Below, piece after piece: positions 15,421 to 21,774 of a DNA stretch of 22,508 nt (the first letter of the stretch is position 1; each line of letters starts with the position of its first letter). The stretch is from positions 1-22,508 of the IMG/VR virus record IMGVR_UViG_3300023278_000915; one strand, given 5' to 3'. The DNA is from a virus. Position numbers and translations under genes: made by a program. The notes under the pieces are model-generated. The model searched no databases. It saw only the letters and a list, made by a program, of their open reading frames with translations, and was not told the DNA's origin.

Positions 15421-16533
15421 ATGGCAAATTTAGCAGATAATGGCTTAGGAGGATTATATGTAGGTACTTACGCATCTAACATTCTTCTAGAGCCTATGTT
15501 CCGTTCAGATGATGTTATGAGAAACTATACAGTTTATCCTAATGTTAAGTACAAGCAAAATATTTTAATGGCAAACAAACTAACTGATATTACAGCAGTA
15601 AATACAGGGTGTGGTGCTAACACTTGTACAGGAGCAAACTTAAACGATTTTGATATTACTCAAAAAGTTTTAGAAGTACAAAATGTTTCAGTAAAACAAA
15701 CTCAATGTTGGGCAGAGTTTAAAGCTGAAGTTATTAGAGAGTCTTATGCAGCAGGTATTAGTATGCCTGACTTAAATGGAACTCAATTAGCAGAGATTAT
15801 TGGAAAAAGAACTCAGCAAGGTATCGCACACGATACAATTAGAAATATGTGGGCAGGAGATGTTCTTTTAAATGCAGCAGCAGCGAACTGTTCTTATGGT
15901 TCAATGGGAGATGGTCTATGGAAATTATTATCTGTAGGTAATGCTATCGCAGGTGGAACTCAGTTAAGAGAATTTACAGCTACAGCTACAGCGGCAGCTA
16001 ATTTAATTGCAGTAGGCGCTACAATTTCTCCTACTGATGCAGAAATGTTATTAAGAAGCGTATTTGATGGTGCAGACGCAGAATTACAACAAACTCCTGC
16101 AGGAGAGAAGAAAATGTTCGTTACTCCAAATATCTACAATGCATACTACGGAGCTTTAACAGCAGTTTCTCCGTCAGTAGGTGCGGTTGATTATGGACAC
16201 TCAGAAGCTCAATCAGGTGTAAATTACCCTAAATTAAGATTCAGAGGTGTTGAGGTAGTTCCAATGTACGAATGGGATACTGCTTTAACTGCATTAGGAA
16301 CAAGTGCTTCAACTGCATTATTTACAGCAGCAACAGCAGGTATTCAAGCAACTCAAGGATGTATTTACGCAGCAAAATCTAACTTATTTATAGGTTCTGA
16401 TGTTACTGCTCCTGAGAACAACTTCAAAATGTTCTATGATGAGTCAGCAGAAGATATGAAAATTAGAGCTTACTTTACTATGGGCTTCCAATACGGTTGG
16501 GACTCTTTAGTAAATGGAGGAATGCTAGTATAA
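15421..16533 (+). CDS. Major capsid protein
   Basis: The 370-residue product follows the protease/scaffold gene by 25 bases of purine-rich leader. Its opening (MANLADNGLGGLYVGTYASN) and a later segment (VNYPKLRFRGVEVVPMYEWD) fit HK97-fold capsid proteins of Bacteroidetes siphophages; the strand-turn KLRFRGVEVVPM is the typical late beta-strand of that fold. The ending SAEDMKIRAYFTMGFQYGWD also matches capsid proteins, which commonly close with an ...FxxGvqygw-like strand. The codon choice is somewhat less AT-rich than in neighbouring genes, as expected for a highly expressed protein. A stable hairpin follows the stop. Confidence 0.85.
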   Translation: MANLADNGLGGLYVGTYASNILLEPMFRSDDVMRNYTVYPNVKYKQNILMANKLTDITAVNTGCGANTCTGANLNDFDITQKVLEVQNVSVKQTQCWAEFKAEVIRESYAAGISMPDLNGTQLAEIIGKRTQQGIAHDTIRNMWAGDVLLNAAAANCSYGSMGDGLWKLLSVGNAIAGGTQLREFTATATAAANLIAVGATISPTDAEMLLRSVFDGADAELQQTPAGEKKMFVTPNIYNAYYGALTAVSPSVGAVDYGHSEAQSGVNYPKLRFRGVEVVPMYEWDTALTALGTSASTALFTAATAGIQATQGCIYAAKSNLFIGSDVTAPENNFKMFYDESAEDMKIRAYFTMGFQYGWDSLVNGGMLV

Positions 16534-16546
16534 TCAATTAATAGAA

Positions 16547-16568
16547 GTAGGGGTGTAAAAACCCCTAC
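16547..16568 (+). terminator. Hairpin after the capsid gene (attenuator or RNA stabiliser)
   Basis: GTAGGGGT (16547-16554) pairs perfectly with ACCCCTAC (16561-16568) around a six-base loop. No clear U-run follows (AACTTTAACCTT), so it is more likely a partial terminator or 3' end stabiliser than a full stop. It sits between the capsid and tail tube genes. Confidence 0.55.
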
Positions 16569-16596
16569 AACTTTAACCTTAAAAAAATAAAATAAA

Positions 16597-17172
16597 ATGG
16601 CAATAGATACAGGTATAGCATTAGATTGTGCAGCATTAGTAGAAGTAGGGGGGTTAAACAATATTTTTGTAACAGATATTGAAAACTTAACTGCAGTTAC
16701 TCCTGCTTCATCTGCTACAACTCACGAGTACACAAACCTTACATACGGTACTTGGGCAATGTTTCAATTAAAACCTAACACAGCAACTTGGGCGACAACT
16801 TCTTCTAAGGAAAATGGTGTTACTAAATTTGAAACTACTGTTCAATGGTACATTCCAAATATTACTACAGCAATGTCAGCAATATTGGAGAATATGAAAA
16901 ACAAATGTATAGTAGCAGTTGGAGAATTTAGAAGTGGTGTTAGTTTAACTTGCGGTATTAGCGAGACTTATCCGGGAACAGGAGCAGGCTCTGATTATTG
17001 GAAGTATAATAAAACTTATGCTCATATGACAGTTGAGTCTACAAGTGGAGCTGATTTCGTTGATGGAAATGGAGCTACAGTTACTTTAGTAGCGAGTTCT
17101 TTTGAAACTCCTAGAGTATATGCAGGAGCAATTACTTATGCAGCAGGAAATACTCAAGCAAGTTTAGCATAG
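16597..17172 (+). CDS. Probable major tail (tube) protein
   Basis: The 191-residue product is beta-rich. It has segments typical of tail tube proteins: an N-terminal strand followed by ...IFVTDIENLTAV, a central KENGVTKFETTVQWYIPNIT leading into a helix (AMSAILENMKNKCIVAVGEF), and a C-terminal ADFVDGNGATVTLVASSFET strand pair. A decoration or minor capsid protein is the main alternative, since the gene lies next to the capsid gene rather than the tape measure gene. It is flanked by hairpins on both sides (16547-16568 and 17205-17242), as expected for a gene whose level is set separately. Its start leader is identical over more than 20 bases to that of the gene at 1630. Confidence 0.6.
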   Translation: MAIDTGIALDCAALVEVGGLNNIFVTDIENLTAVTPASSATTHEYTNLTYGTWAMFQLKPNTATWATTSSKENGVTKFETTVQWYIPNITTAMSAILENMKNKCIVAVGEFRSGVSLTCGISETYPGTGAGSDYWKYNKTYAHMTVESTSGADFVDGNGATVTLVASSFETPRVYAGAITYAAGNTQASLA

Positions 17173-17204
17173 TCTGAAACTGCTGAGATTAATAATTTGA
17201 TAAA

Positions 17205-17242
17205 GTGAGAGGTTTAAAAGCCTCTTACTTATATCTTTTTTT
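17205..17242 (+). terminator. Intrinsic terminator after the tail tube gene
   Basis: GTGAGAGG (17205-17212) pairs with CCTCTTAC (17221-17228) with one G-T pair around an eight-base loop. A run of seven T follows at 17236-17242. The stem, spacing and T-run fit an intrinsic terminator, which argues against the ATG at 17245 as a start. Confidence 0.68.
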
Positions 17243-17304
17243 ATATGTGCGACTGCAATAGAAAAAATTTTGTAGATTTACAAAAAATTAAATTATATTT
17301 AAGT

Positions 17305-17532
17305 ATGGCAAAATACGAAGTTAAGAAAAAATGGTTGGGAGAAGGTATTGCTACAAACTTTACTGATGGAAATGGTTCTACTCTTAGTATAGGGTGGGAT
17401 AATGCTAGTCAAAAAGATTTGGCTAGAGCTTATGAAGAATTCAATGGTGCAGAAGCATTTATTAATAAAACAGAAAAATCAAGTGAAAAAGCAAAAACCA
17501 AAAAGCCAAGCAAAACTATCAGCAAAGACTAA
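17305..17532 (+). CDS. Small Lys-rich protein upstream of portal, 75 aa
   Basis: I chose ATG 17305 (MAKYEVKKKWLGEGIATNF) rather than the in-frame ATG at 17245, which lies directly against the terminator T-run. The N-terminal half looks like a small folded domain with Trp and Gly residues (KKKWLGEGIATNF, LSIGWDNASQKDLARAYEEF), and the last 25 residues are Lys/Ser-rich and probably disordered. I do not recognise a function. Small accessory head proteins are common at this position. A weak promoter-like pair (TTG at 17270-17272 and TATATTTA at 17294-17301, 21 bases apart) precedes it. The gene end overlaps the start of the portal gene in another frame. Confidence 0.55.
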   Translation: MAKYEVKKKWLGEGIATNFTDGNGSTLSIGWDNASQKDLARAYEEFNGAEAFINKTEKSSEKAKTKKPSKTISKD

Positions 17533-18832
17533 AGCTAAGACTAAAGACAATGTTTATGAGTTTGGGGTGTTTAATTTAGCAGTTCCTCAAAGCGTCTCAG
17601 AACCTAAAAATCTTACAAACATAAGGACTAAGTGGATTCCTTTTGGGGATGATAATTTATTTCCTCAGTATCTTGCTGAATTAAAAAGAAAATCATCAAC
17701 CAATCGTTCTGTTTTAGCTCAAAAAACTATATTTACTAGTGGAGCTAAATTTGTTTGTGATAATGAGCCTTTAAGAAAGTTCATTGAAGATGTAAATGCA
17801 GACCACGAATCTTTAAGAGATGTTTTTAAAAAACTAGCTGATGACTATTACACATTTGGTAATGCATACTTAGAGTGCGTAGTGTATGATGGGGGTATAA
17901 ATCTATATCACTTAGACGCAACTACAGTTAGAATGTCCAAAACAAACAAAGAGGTTTATATAAACTCTGATTGGAAAAGATATTGGGCTAATGATGAAAA
18001 AATATCACGACTACCTATATACCCTAGAGTAGCTCACAATAAATTTGTAGTTCATTTTAAGGACTACGAACCTACATTTAACTTTTATGGCCTTCCTGAT
18101 TATGTTGCTGCATTAGAGCATATTGCAGTTGATTATGAAATAGGTAAATGGAATCATACTAAGTTTAAAAATGGCTTTCAACCTTCTGCAATCGTTGAGA
18201 TTAGTGGAGATATGGGAGAGGAAGAAGCAAAAAAATTAGTGCGTGAAGCACAAAAGAAATTTGTTGGAGATGGTAACAATGGAAAGATTATGTTTATTGT
18301 TAAAAATGGAGATACTTCTCCTGCAAATGTTTCTATAATAAAAGATGACCAAGACGGAAGTTGGTTGGATTTACAAAGAGTTACCGACCAAAATATAATT
18401 ACTGCTCATAGATGGCAACCTTCTTTAAGCGGTATTGTTAGTTCGGGTAAAATGAATAATACAGGTAGTGAGATTAGAATTGCTTATGATTTAGCAATGA
18501 CTACTGTTGTTAAAGATACTTCTGAATTATTGTTAAACGGAATAAGAAGAATCTTATATAATGAAATGGGATTTGACCCTAGAGATTTAAAGATACATTA
18601 TGAGCCGCCTGTATCTTATGCAAATGAAATAGATGTTAAGCAAGTTCTAACAATTAATGAGCAAAGAAGAATGTTAGACGAGGACTTGCCAATGCTAGAG
18701 GACGGAGATATGTTTGTTTCTGATAGAGAGGTAATAATTACTGATTATGATGAGTCTGAAGAGCAAGAGGTTGAAATAAAAGATGAAGATAATTATGAAG
18801 ATGATATTGATAACACTATAATAGAAGATTAA
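17483..18832 (+). CDS. Portal protein
   Basis: The portal is the dodecameric ring at the capsid vertex through which DNA passes. Recognisable segments are LTNIRTKWIPFGDDNLFPQY, DDYYTFGNAYLECVVYDGGI, YGLPDYVAALEHIAVDYEIG, NGKIMFIVKNGDTSP and QNIITAHRWQPSLSGI, which match the portal family of Bacteroidetes phages. I favour the GTG at 17483 (MKKQKPKSQAKLSAK), because earlier in-frame ATGs (17402, 17432, 17444) lie deep inside the upstream gene and would add a shadow translation of it. The 449-residue product has a very acidic tail (EDNYEDDIDNTIIED). The family call is firm; the start is uncertain. Confidence 0.85.
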   Translation: MKKQKPKSQAKLSAKTKAKTKDNVYEFGVFNLAVPQSVSEPKNLTNIRTKWIPFGDDNLFPQYLAELKRKSSTNRSVLAQKTIFTSGAKFVCDNEPLRKFIEDVNADHESLRDVFKKLADDYYTFGNAYLECVVYDGGINLYHLDATTVRMSKTNKEVYINSDWKRYWANDEKISRLPIYPRVAHNKFVVHFKDYEPTFNFYGLPDYVAALEHIAVDYEIGKWNHTKFKNGFQPSAIVEISGDMGEEEAKKLVREAQKKFVGDGNNGKIMFIVKNGDTSPANVSIIKDDQDGSWLDLQRVTDQNIITAHRWQPSLSGIVSSGKMNNTGSEIRIAYDLAMTTVVKDTSELLLNGIRRILYNEMGFDPRDLKIHYEPPVSYANEIDVKQVLTINEQRRMLDEDLPMLEDGDMFVSDREVIITDYDESEEQEVEIKDEDNYEDDIDNTIIED

Positions 18833-18833
18833 T

Positions 18834-19448
18834 ATGGCAAATTTAAGACAATATAAACCATTAGCTACAGCAGGAGAAGTAATATCTCAGTCATTTACTA
18901 ACGCTAATACAGACCCTTACTTAATATCAGATGACACGATTGTTATGGCTGAATTGGCTCATATTAAATCTTTGTTGGGGGTTAAGTTTTACGGAGAATT
19001 AAAAGAGCAGAATAATAATGGAACTTTAACTGTAGACAATCAAACATTTATGACTTATTATCTTATTCCTGCTTTATGTTGGATGTCTAGATTTGAAGTT
19101 ATATTGGAGATACAAAACAATAGTAGTTCAGCAGGCGTTGTAACTAATTTAGATGAGTTTGCAAGTGCTGTTAGTTCTGATGAGCTTAATGTTTACAGGC
19201 AAAGTACATATAGAAAGGGGAAGTTATTTTTAAATGATATGATGGATTACTTAAGAGGTAGTGAGCAGGCGGGTCTTTTCCCTACATTTGAAGATAATAA
19301 GTCTTGTATGACAGATGAAGTTTTTAAAAATCACGGAATAGTAATGTATGATAGTATATATGATAGAGACTATTATGGTAATTTTATTGTCGGCAATTCT
19401 TACTGTAATGGCTATTGCAATAATGGCTGTAATTGTAATTGTAATTAA
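18834..19448 (+). CDS. Head-tail connector/adaptor protein with Cys-rich tail
   Basis: The 204-residue product begins one base after the portal stop. It reads as a helical adaptor of the gp6/DUF6712-like group: an N-terminal strand with SDDTIVMAELAHIKSLLGVK, then FYGELKEQ, TYYLIPALCWMSRFEVILEI, and a helix RKGKLFLNDMMDYLRGSEQA. Adaptors of this kind bind the portal and start the tail-facing neck. Its last 16 residues are unusual: SYCNGYCNNGCNCNCN has five cysteines, and part is encoded by three tandem TGTAAT units (19428-19445). The Cys-rich tail could bind metal or form disulfides in the virion, or be a slippage product without function. Confidence 0.65.
   Translation: MANLRQYKPLATAGEVISQSFTNANTDPYLISDDTIVMAELAHIKSLLGVKFYGELKEQNNNGTLTVDNQTFMTYYLIPALCWMSRFEVILEIQNNSSSAGVVTNLDEFASAVSSDELNVYRQSTYRKGKLFLNDMMDYLRGSEQAGLFPTFEDNKSCMTDEVFKNHGIVMYDSIYDRDYYGNFIVGNSYCNGYCNNGCNCNCN
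19428..19445 (+). repeat. (TGTAAT)3 microsatellite at the 3' end of the connector gene
   Basis: Three perfect tandem TGTAAT units encode Cys-Asn three times before the TAA at 19446-19448. Tracts like this change copy number by polymerase slippage; each unit adds or removes two residues without a frameshift. Confidence 0.7.
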
Positions 19449-19465
19449 AATTAAAGATAAATTAA

Positions 19466-20101
19466 ATGGCAAGCAACGAACACGCATTTTTAAGTGAAGC
19501 AAATCTTCACAATCCTAAAGGACTTTCTTTAGCTAACAACAATTCAGTATGTTCTAAAGATGATAGTGGTCTTTTAGCTTGGAAGCCAAATTCTTTTTTA
19601 AAGGTTGATACTGCTATCTTAGAAGGGTATTGCGATTTAACGGGTAATTATCAGTTTCCGTCTAATTATACAAATAATAATAAAGCTCCATATCAGATTA
19701 ATAGAGATTATGGTAGCGCAACAATAACCTCAACTCCTAGTATAGCTCAAAATACTTTTTTTAAAGTAGCTTCATTTGTAGCGGCAAGAGATGCGGTGGT
19801 AAACGGAGGTATACTTCAGGTTATAGCTCCAGGAACAGGTAATTTTACTGTAGCGATAGTAAAGCATACGCCTAGCACTACAGCTCAATTAGCGTACCCT
19901 GTAGTTCTTTCTGAAAAAATAGTAGCAGGTCTTGGTAATACCAACTTAGTTAATTCTTACCCTTACAATATTCCTTTAGATTTTGCCAACACAGCAATAA
20001 CTGCAGGAGATAGAGTTTTTATTATGCTTAAGGGTTCAGAAGGAGGAGAGCTAGGAGAAGTTTCTGTTTGTGCAACCATTGAAATAGGATATATTTCTTA
20101 A
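19466..20101 (+). CDS. Virion surface (fibre/decoration-like) protein, 211 aa
   Basis: The N-terminal segment NEHAFLSEANLHNPKGLSLA followed by NNNSVCSKDDSGLLAW resembles a short anchoring module that I recall from surface proteins of Bacteroidetes phages, usually found at the start of head-fibre or accessory virion proteins. The rest (from about residue 75) looks like a single beta jelly-roll: TSTPSIAQNTFFKVASFVAA, GNFTVAIVKHTP, then DRVFIMLKG and VCATIEIGY. No membrane segment is present. It could bind host or environmental glycans. The anchoring role and glycan binding are inferred; the ORF is secure. Confidence 0.55.
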   Translation: MASNEHAFLSEANLHNPKGLSLANNNSVCSKDDSGLLAWKPNSFLKVDTAILEGYCDLTGNYQFPSNYTNNNKAPYQINRDYGSATITSTPSIAQNTFFKVASFVAARDAVVNGGILQVIAPGTGNFTVAIVKHTPSTTAQLAYPVVLSEKIVAGLGNTNLVNSYPYNIPLDFANTAITAGDRVFIMLKGSEGGELGEVSVCATIEIGYIS

Positions 20102-20111
20102 ATAAAAAATA

Positions 20112-20285
20112 ATGAAAAATACAATAAATAATAGTATGAAAGATACAACAGAAGTTTTAATTGCAAATGGAAGTGTAATAGGATTGAGTTTAGGAGAGTG
20201 CAATGAAATCCTTCTTTTAATATCTACAACACTAGCTATTGCGTTTACAATTTATAAATTTATAAAACTTAAAAAAACAAAATAA
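20112..20285 (+). CDS. Small single-TM protein, possible holin, 57 aa
   Basis: The gene begins 10 bases after the previous stop with ATG AAA AAT. The product has a polar N-terminus of about 20 residues and one membrane segment near residues 32-52 (EILLLISTTLAIAFTIYKFI), followed by a basic end KLKKTK. This topology and its place at the start of the probable lysis cassette suggest a small holin or a membrane accessory protein. A second in-frame ATG (residue 9) could give a shorter form, as in dual-start holins. It ends one base before the next ATG. Confidence 0.6.
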   Translation: MKNTINNSMKDTTEVLIANGSVIGLSLGECNEILLLISTTLAIAFTIYKFIKLKKTK

Positions 20286-20286
20286 T

Positions 20287-20778
20287 ATGGCAACAACAAT
20301 AACACCTTCAGATTTTACATCATCTTTAACAGATAATTTATCTTTAAACACTAGAGATTTTGGCTCAAATACCACTCACACGGTTACAAGTTGTACTGAA
20401 GCTGACCATAGAATAGTAAATGTAATAGTATCAGAGCCTGCTAGAGCTGCAAGTTGGACTGAATTGTTTTATTGGGATACTGCAAATGAGCAAGGTCAAG
20501 GAATTACTACAGAGTTTGAGTATGTTAGGCTTACTAACCTAGACAATACAAACTATTGCATTGTTCAGTTTGAATTAGCTGCTACAAATAATTTTTTAAA
20601 CATTAAGCTTGGTGCGGGTCAGTCTTTTATGTTTCAAGATGTTAATGTGGCAGTTTCTACATCTGCCGCTCCTGCTACAGGGTACTTAACATATAGCACT
20701 ATAAGCAAAATTAGAGCCGCTGCAGATACTGCCGCTTGTAATGTTGAAATTGTAACAGTATTTAAACCTACTTCATAG
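20287..20778 (+). CDS. Virion protein, beta-rich, 163 aa
   Basis: This product looks like a small jelly-roll virion protein: alternating strands VNVIVSEPARAASWTELFYW, FEYVRLTNLDNTNYCIVQFE, FLNIKLGAGQSFMFQD and the final strand ACNVEIVTVFKPT. Such domains occur as decoration or fibre proteins in flavophages. No signal peptide, membrane segment or catalytic motif is visible. It lies between the small membrane protein and the small basic protein, and its TAG stop overlaps the GTG start of the latter (TAGTG). Function is inferred from fold-like pattern only. Confidence 0.5.
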   Translation: MATTITPSDFTSSLTDNLSLNTRDFGSNTTHTVTSCTEADHRIVNVIVSEPARAASWTELFYWDTANEQGQGITTEFEYVRLTNLDNTNYCIVQFELAATNNFLNIKLGAGQSFMFQDVNVAVSTSAAPATGYLTYSTISKIRAAADTAACNVEIVTVFKPTS

Positions 20779-20900
20779 TGGCAAAAATAATATCTACATT
20801 TAGTGGAAATACTCGTAAAAAACGCAAAGGAATTCATTCTAAAAATGCTTCAAAAAGTCAAAATGGCTATAAGAAAAAGTATAGAGGACAAGGAAGGTAG
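20778..20900 (+). CDS. Small basic protein, 40 aa (GTG start)
   Basis: GTG at 20778 shares its G with the preceding TAG stop. The 40-residue product starts MAKIISTFSGNTRKKRKGIH and ends QNGYKKKYRGQGR. Very short proteins with the layout KKR-G-HSKN...KKYRGQGR recur in phages of Bacteroidetes, so I regard this as a real gene despite its size. It is strongly basic (about a third Lys/Arg) and could bind nucleic acid. Its function is not known to me. It overlaps the next gene by 38 bases in another frame. Confidence 0.7.
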   Translation: MAKIISTFSGNTRKKRKGIHSKNASKSQNGYKKKYRGQGR

Positions 20901-21312
20901 CGCTAATCTTTTATTAATAAGAGACACATTTACAGATAAATCTGTTTTAGGAAAACTGTATTGCAATTCAGAGTTTATTGCACATACTTTAGAATTGCCT
21001 TGGAAAGACAATAAAAAAAGTGTATCTTGCGTGCCTGCAGGAGAATATTCTTGTAGAATAAGATTGGCAAGAGAAAGTGCTAGTAGAGATTATGTTCATT
21101 TACTAGTAGAAGATGTTAAAGATAGAAGTTATATATTATTTCATAGAGGAAATTATCCTTCTGATAGTAGGGGGTGTATATTAACAGGTACTCATAGAGC
21201 GCAAGTTCCTGATAAGATTTTAGAAAGTAAAATAGCGCATAGTTATTTAATGGATTATATATTAATTAATCAATTAAGTTCAAGAATAAGTTTAATAATT
21301 AAAAATAGATAA
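20863..21312 (+). CDS. DUF5675-family protein
   Basis: I favour ATG 20863 (MAIRKSIEDKEGSANLLLIR); the in-frame ATGs at 20803 and 20845 lie further inside the small basic gene. The 149-residue product carries the DUF5675 pattern: LLLIRDTFTDKSVLGKLY, FIAHTLELPWKDNKKSVSC, VPAGEYSCRIRLARESASRD, SYILFHRGNYPSDSRGCILT. The last segment (His94, Gly96, Asn97, Ser102, Gly104, Cys105) resembles the HxxN / SxGC signature of L,D-transpeptidase-like catalytic domains. DUF5675 proteins are common near phage lysis genes, so a cell-wall role is reasonable but unproven. No separate endolysin is seen in this window. Confidence 0.75.
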   Translation: MAIRKSIEDKEGSANLLLIRDTFTDKSVLGKLYCNSEFIAHTLELPWKDNKKSVSCVPAGEYSCRIRLARESASRDYVHLLVEDVKDRSYILFHRGNYPSDSRGCILTGTHRAQVPDKILESKIAHSYLMDYILINQLSSRISLIIKNR

Positions 21313-21313
21313 A

Positions 21314-21514
21314 ATGAAAAAGTTTTTAGAAAAGTACCTTATTGGTCAAATGTTAAAGTCAAAAAAGTTTTGGTATGCAATTAGTTCTGTAGTTGTTCCT
21401 GCATTAGCTACATTATTAGGAGTAGAACCTGACACAGCAACAGAACTTTATCACGCAATTCTCGTACTGATATTAGGTCAAGGTATTGCTGATATAGCAA
21501 AAGCTAAAAAATAG
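21314..21514 (+). CDS. Two-TM holin-like protein, 66 aa
   Basis: After a basic N-terminus (MKKFLEKYLIGQMLKSKKFW) the product has two hydrophobic segments, about residues 20-37 (WYAISSVVVPALATLLGV) and 45-60 (LYHAILVLILGQGIAD), with a polar turn EPDTATE between them and a basic end (AKAKK). The overall design and placement right after the DUF5675 gene suit a class II-like holin or other small lysis membrane protein. It starts one base after the upstream stop and closes the operon; a new promoter begins within the next few bases. Confidence 0.62.
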   Translation: MKKFLEKYLIGQMLKSKKFWYAISSVVVPALATLLGVEPDTATELYHAILVLILGQGIADIAKAKK

Positions 21515-21516
21515 TA

Positions 21517-21546
21517 TTGCTATTTAAAAAATAAACATTATATTTG
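21517..21546 (+). promoter_or_regulatory. Bacteroidetes-type promoter (TTG-N19-TATATTTG)
   Basis: TTG at 21517-21519 is separated by 19 bases from TATATTTG at 21539-21546. Both boxes and the spacing match the primary Bacteroidetes promoter consensus (-33 TTG, -7 TAnnTTTG). The start would be near 21550. It lies just after the holin-like gene and 230 bases ahead of the next coding start, with hairpins and a likely terminator in between. Confidence 0.7.
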
Positions 21547-21550
21547 CATT

Positions 21551-21632
21551 GTGTAAAGTAGGCGCTCGCCTACATTCATAGTCGTAACATAGTTTAGTTG
21601 AAGAAAGAGAGGGGGTAGTTTCCCTCTTTTTC
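21551..21632 (+). ncRNA. Candidate phage noncoding RNA of about 80 nt
   Basis: Between the strong promoter (21517-21546) and a terminator-like hairpin (21603-21632) lies a region with no credible ORF on either strand. It begins with a GC-rich perfect hairpin, GTAGGCG-CT-CGCCTAC (21558-21573), striking in such AT-rich DNA, followed by about 30 mostly unpaired bases and the terminator stem. Promoter, structured head and terminator together suggest a small independent RNA. It could also be a long structured leader of the downstream phosphoesterase gene. No known RNA family was recognised. Confidence 0.5.
21603..21632 (+). terminator. Terminator-like hairpin
   Basis: GAAAGAGAGGG (21603-21613) pairs with CCCTCTTTTTC (21622-21632) as an 11-bp stem with one G-T pair and an eight-base loop. 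The five T at 21627-21631 lie in the 3' arm, so an unfolded lower stem would give a stem plus U-tract. Confidence 0.55.
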
Positions 21633-21671
21633 GCATTCTAATTAAAAAATTTTCATATATTGCGCCAACTA

Positions 21672-21759
21672 AAAATGCTGTTGAAACTGCTGTATGTGCG
21701 CATAAGTCATTGAAACTGCTGTATATATGTGTATAGGCTGTTGAAACTGCTAGCATTTT
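21672..21759 (+). repeat. Three-copy ~30-bp noncoding repeat with inverted ends
   Basis: The core TTGAAACTGCT occurs at 21681, 21710 and 21741 (spacing 29 and 31). Copies 1 and 3 share GCTGTTGAAACTGCT exactly 60 bases apart; copies 1 and 2 share TTGAAACTGCTGTAT. Each full core is an imperfect dyad (GCTGTT-GA-AACTGC). The block is bounded by AAAATGCT (21672-21679) and its complement AGCATTTT (21752-21759). It ends 15 bases before the next start codon. Three dyad sites just ahead of a gene suggest operators or iterons. Confidence 0.65.
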
Positions 21760-21774
21760 ACATAAAGAATTTAT

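Noticed and set aside
14828-15475. 215-codon open frame on the minus strand opposite the protease/scaffold region
   Set aside because: Its Ser/Phe/Thr-rich sequence mirrors the Glu/Lys-rich plus-strand coiled coil, and it runs across the capsid gene start. It is a shadow frame.
17245-17304. Earlier start (ATG 17245) for the Lys-rich gene
   Set aside because: It directly follows the terminator T-run and adds an atypical Cys-containing leader, whereas ATG 17305 gives a natural N-terminus.
21677-21751. Possible mini CRISPR array
   Set aside because: Only three imperfect 11-15 bp cores are present, the intervening sequences are partly alike rather than unique spacers, and no cas genes are visible.
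21538-21756. 72-codon minus-strand frame over the promoter, hairpins and repeats
   Set aside because: It is read through palindromes and repeats, has no homology that I recognise, and would be the sole minus-strand gene in the window.
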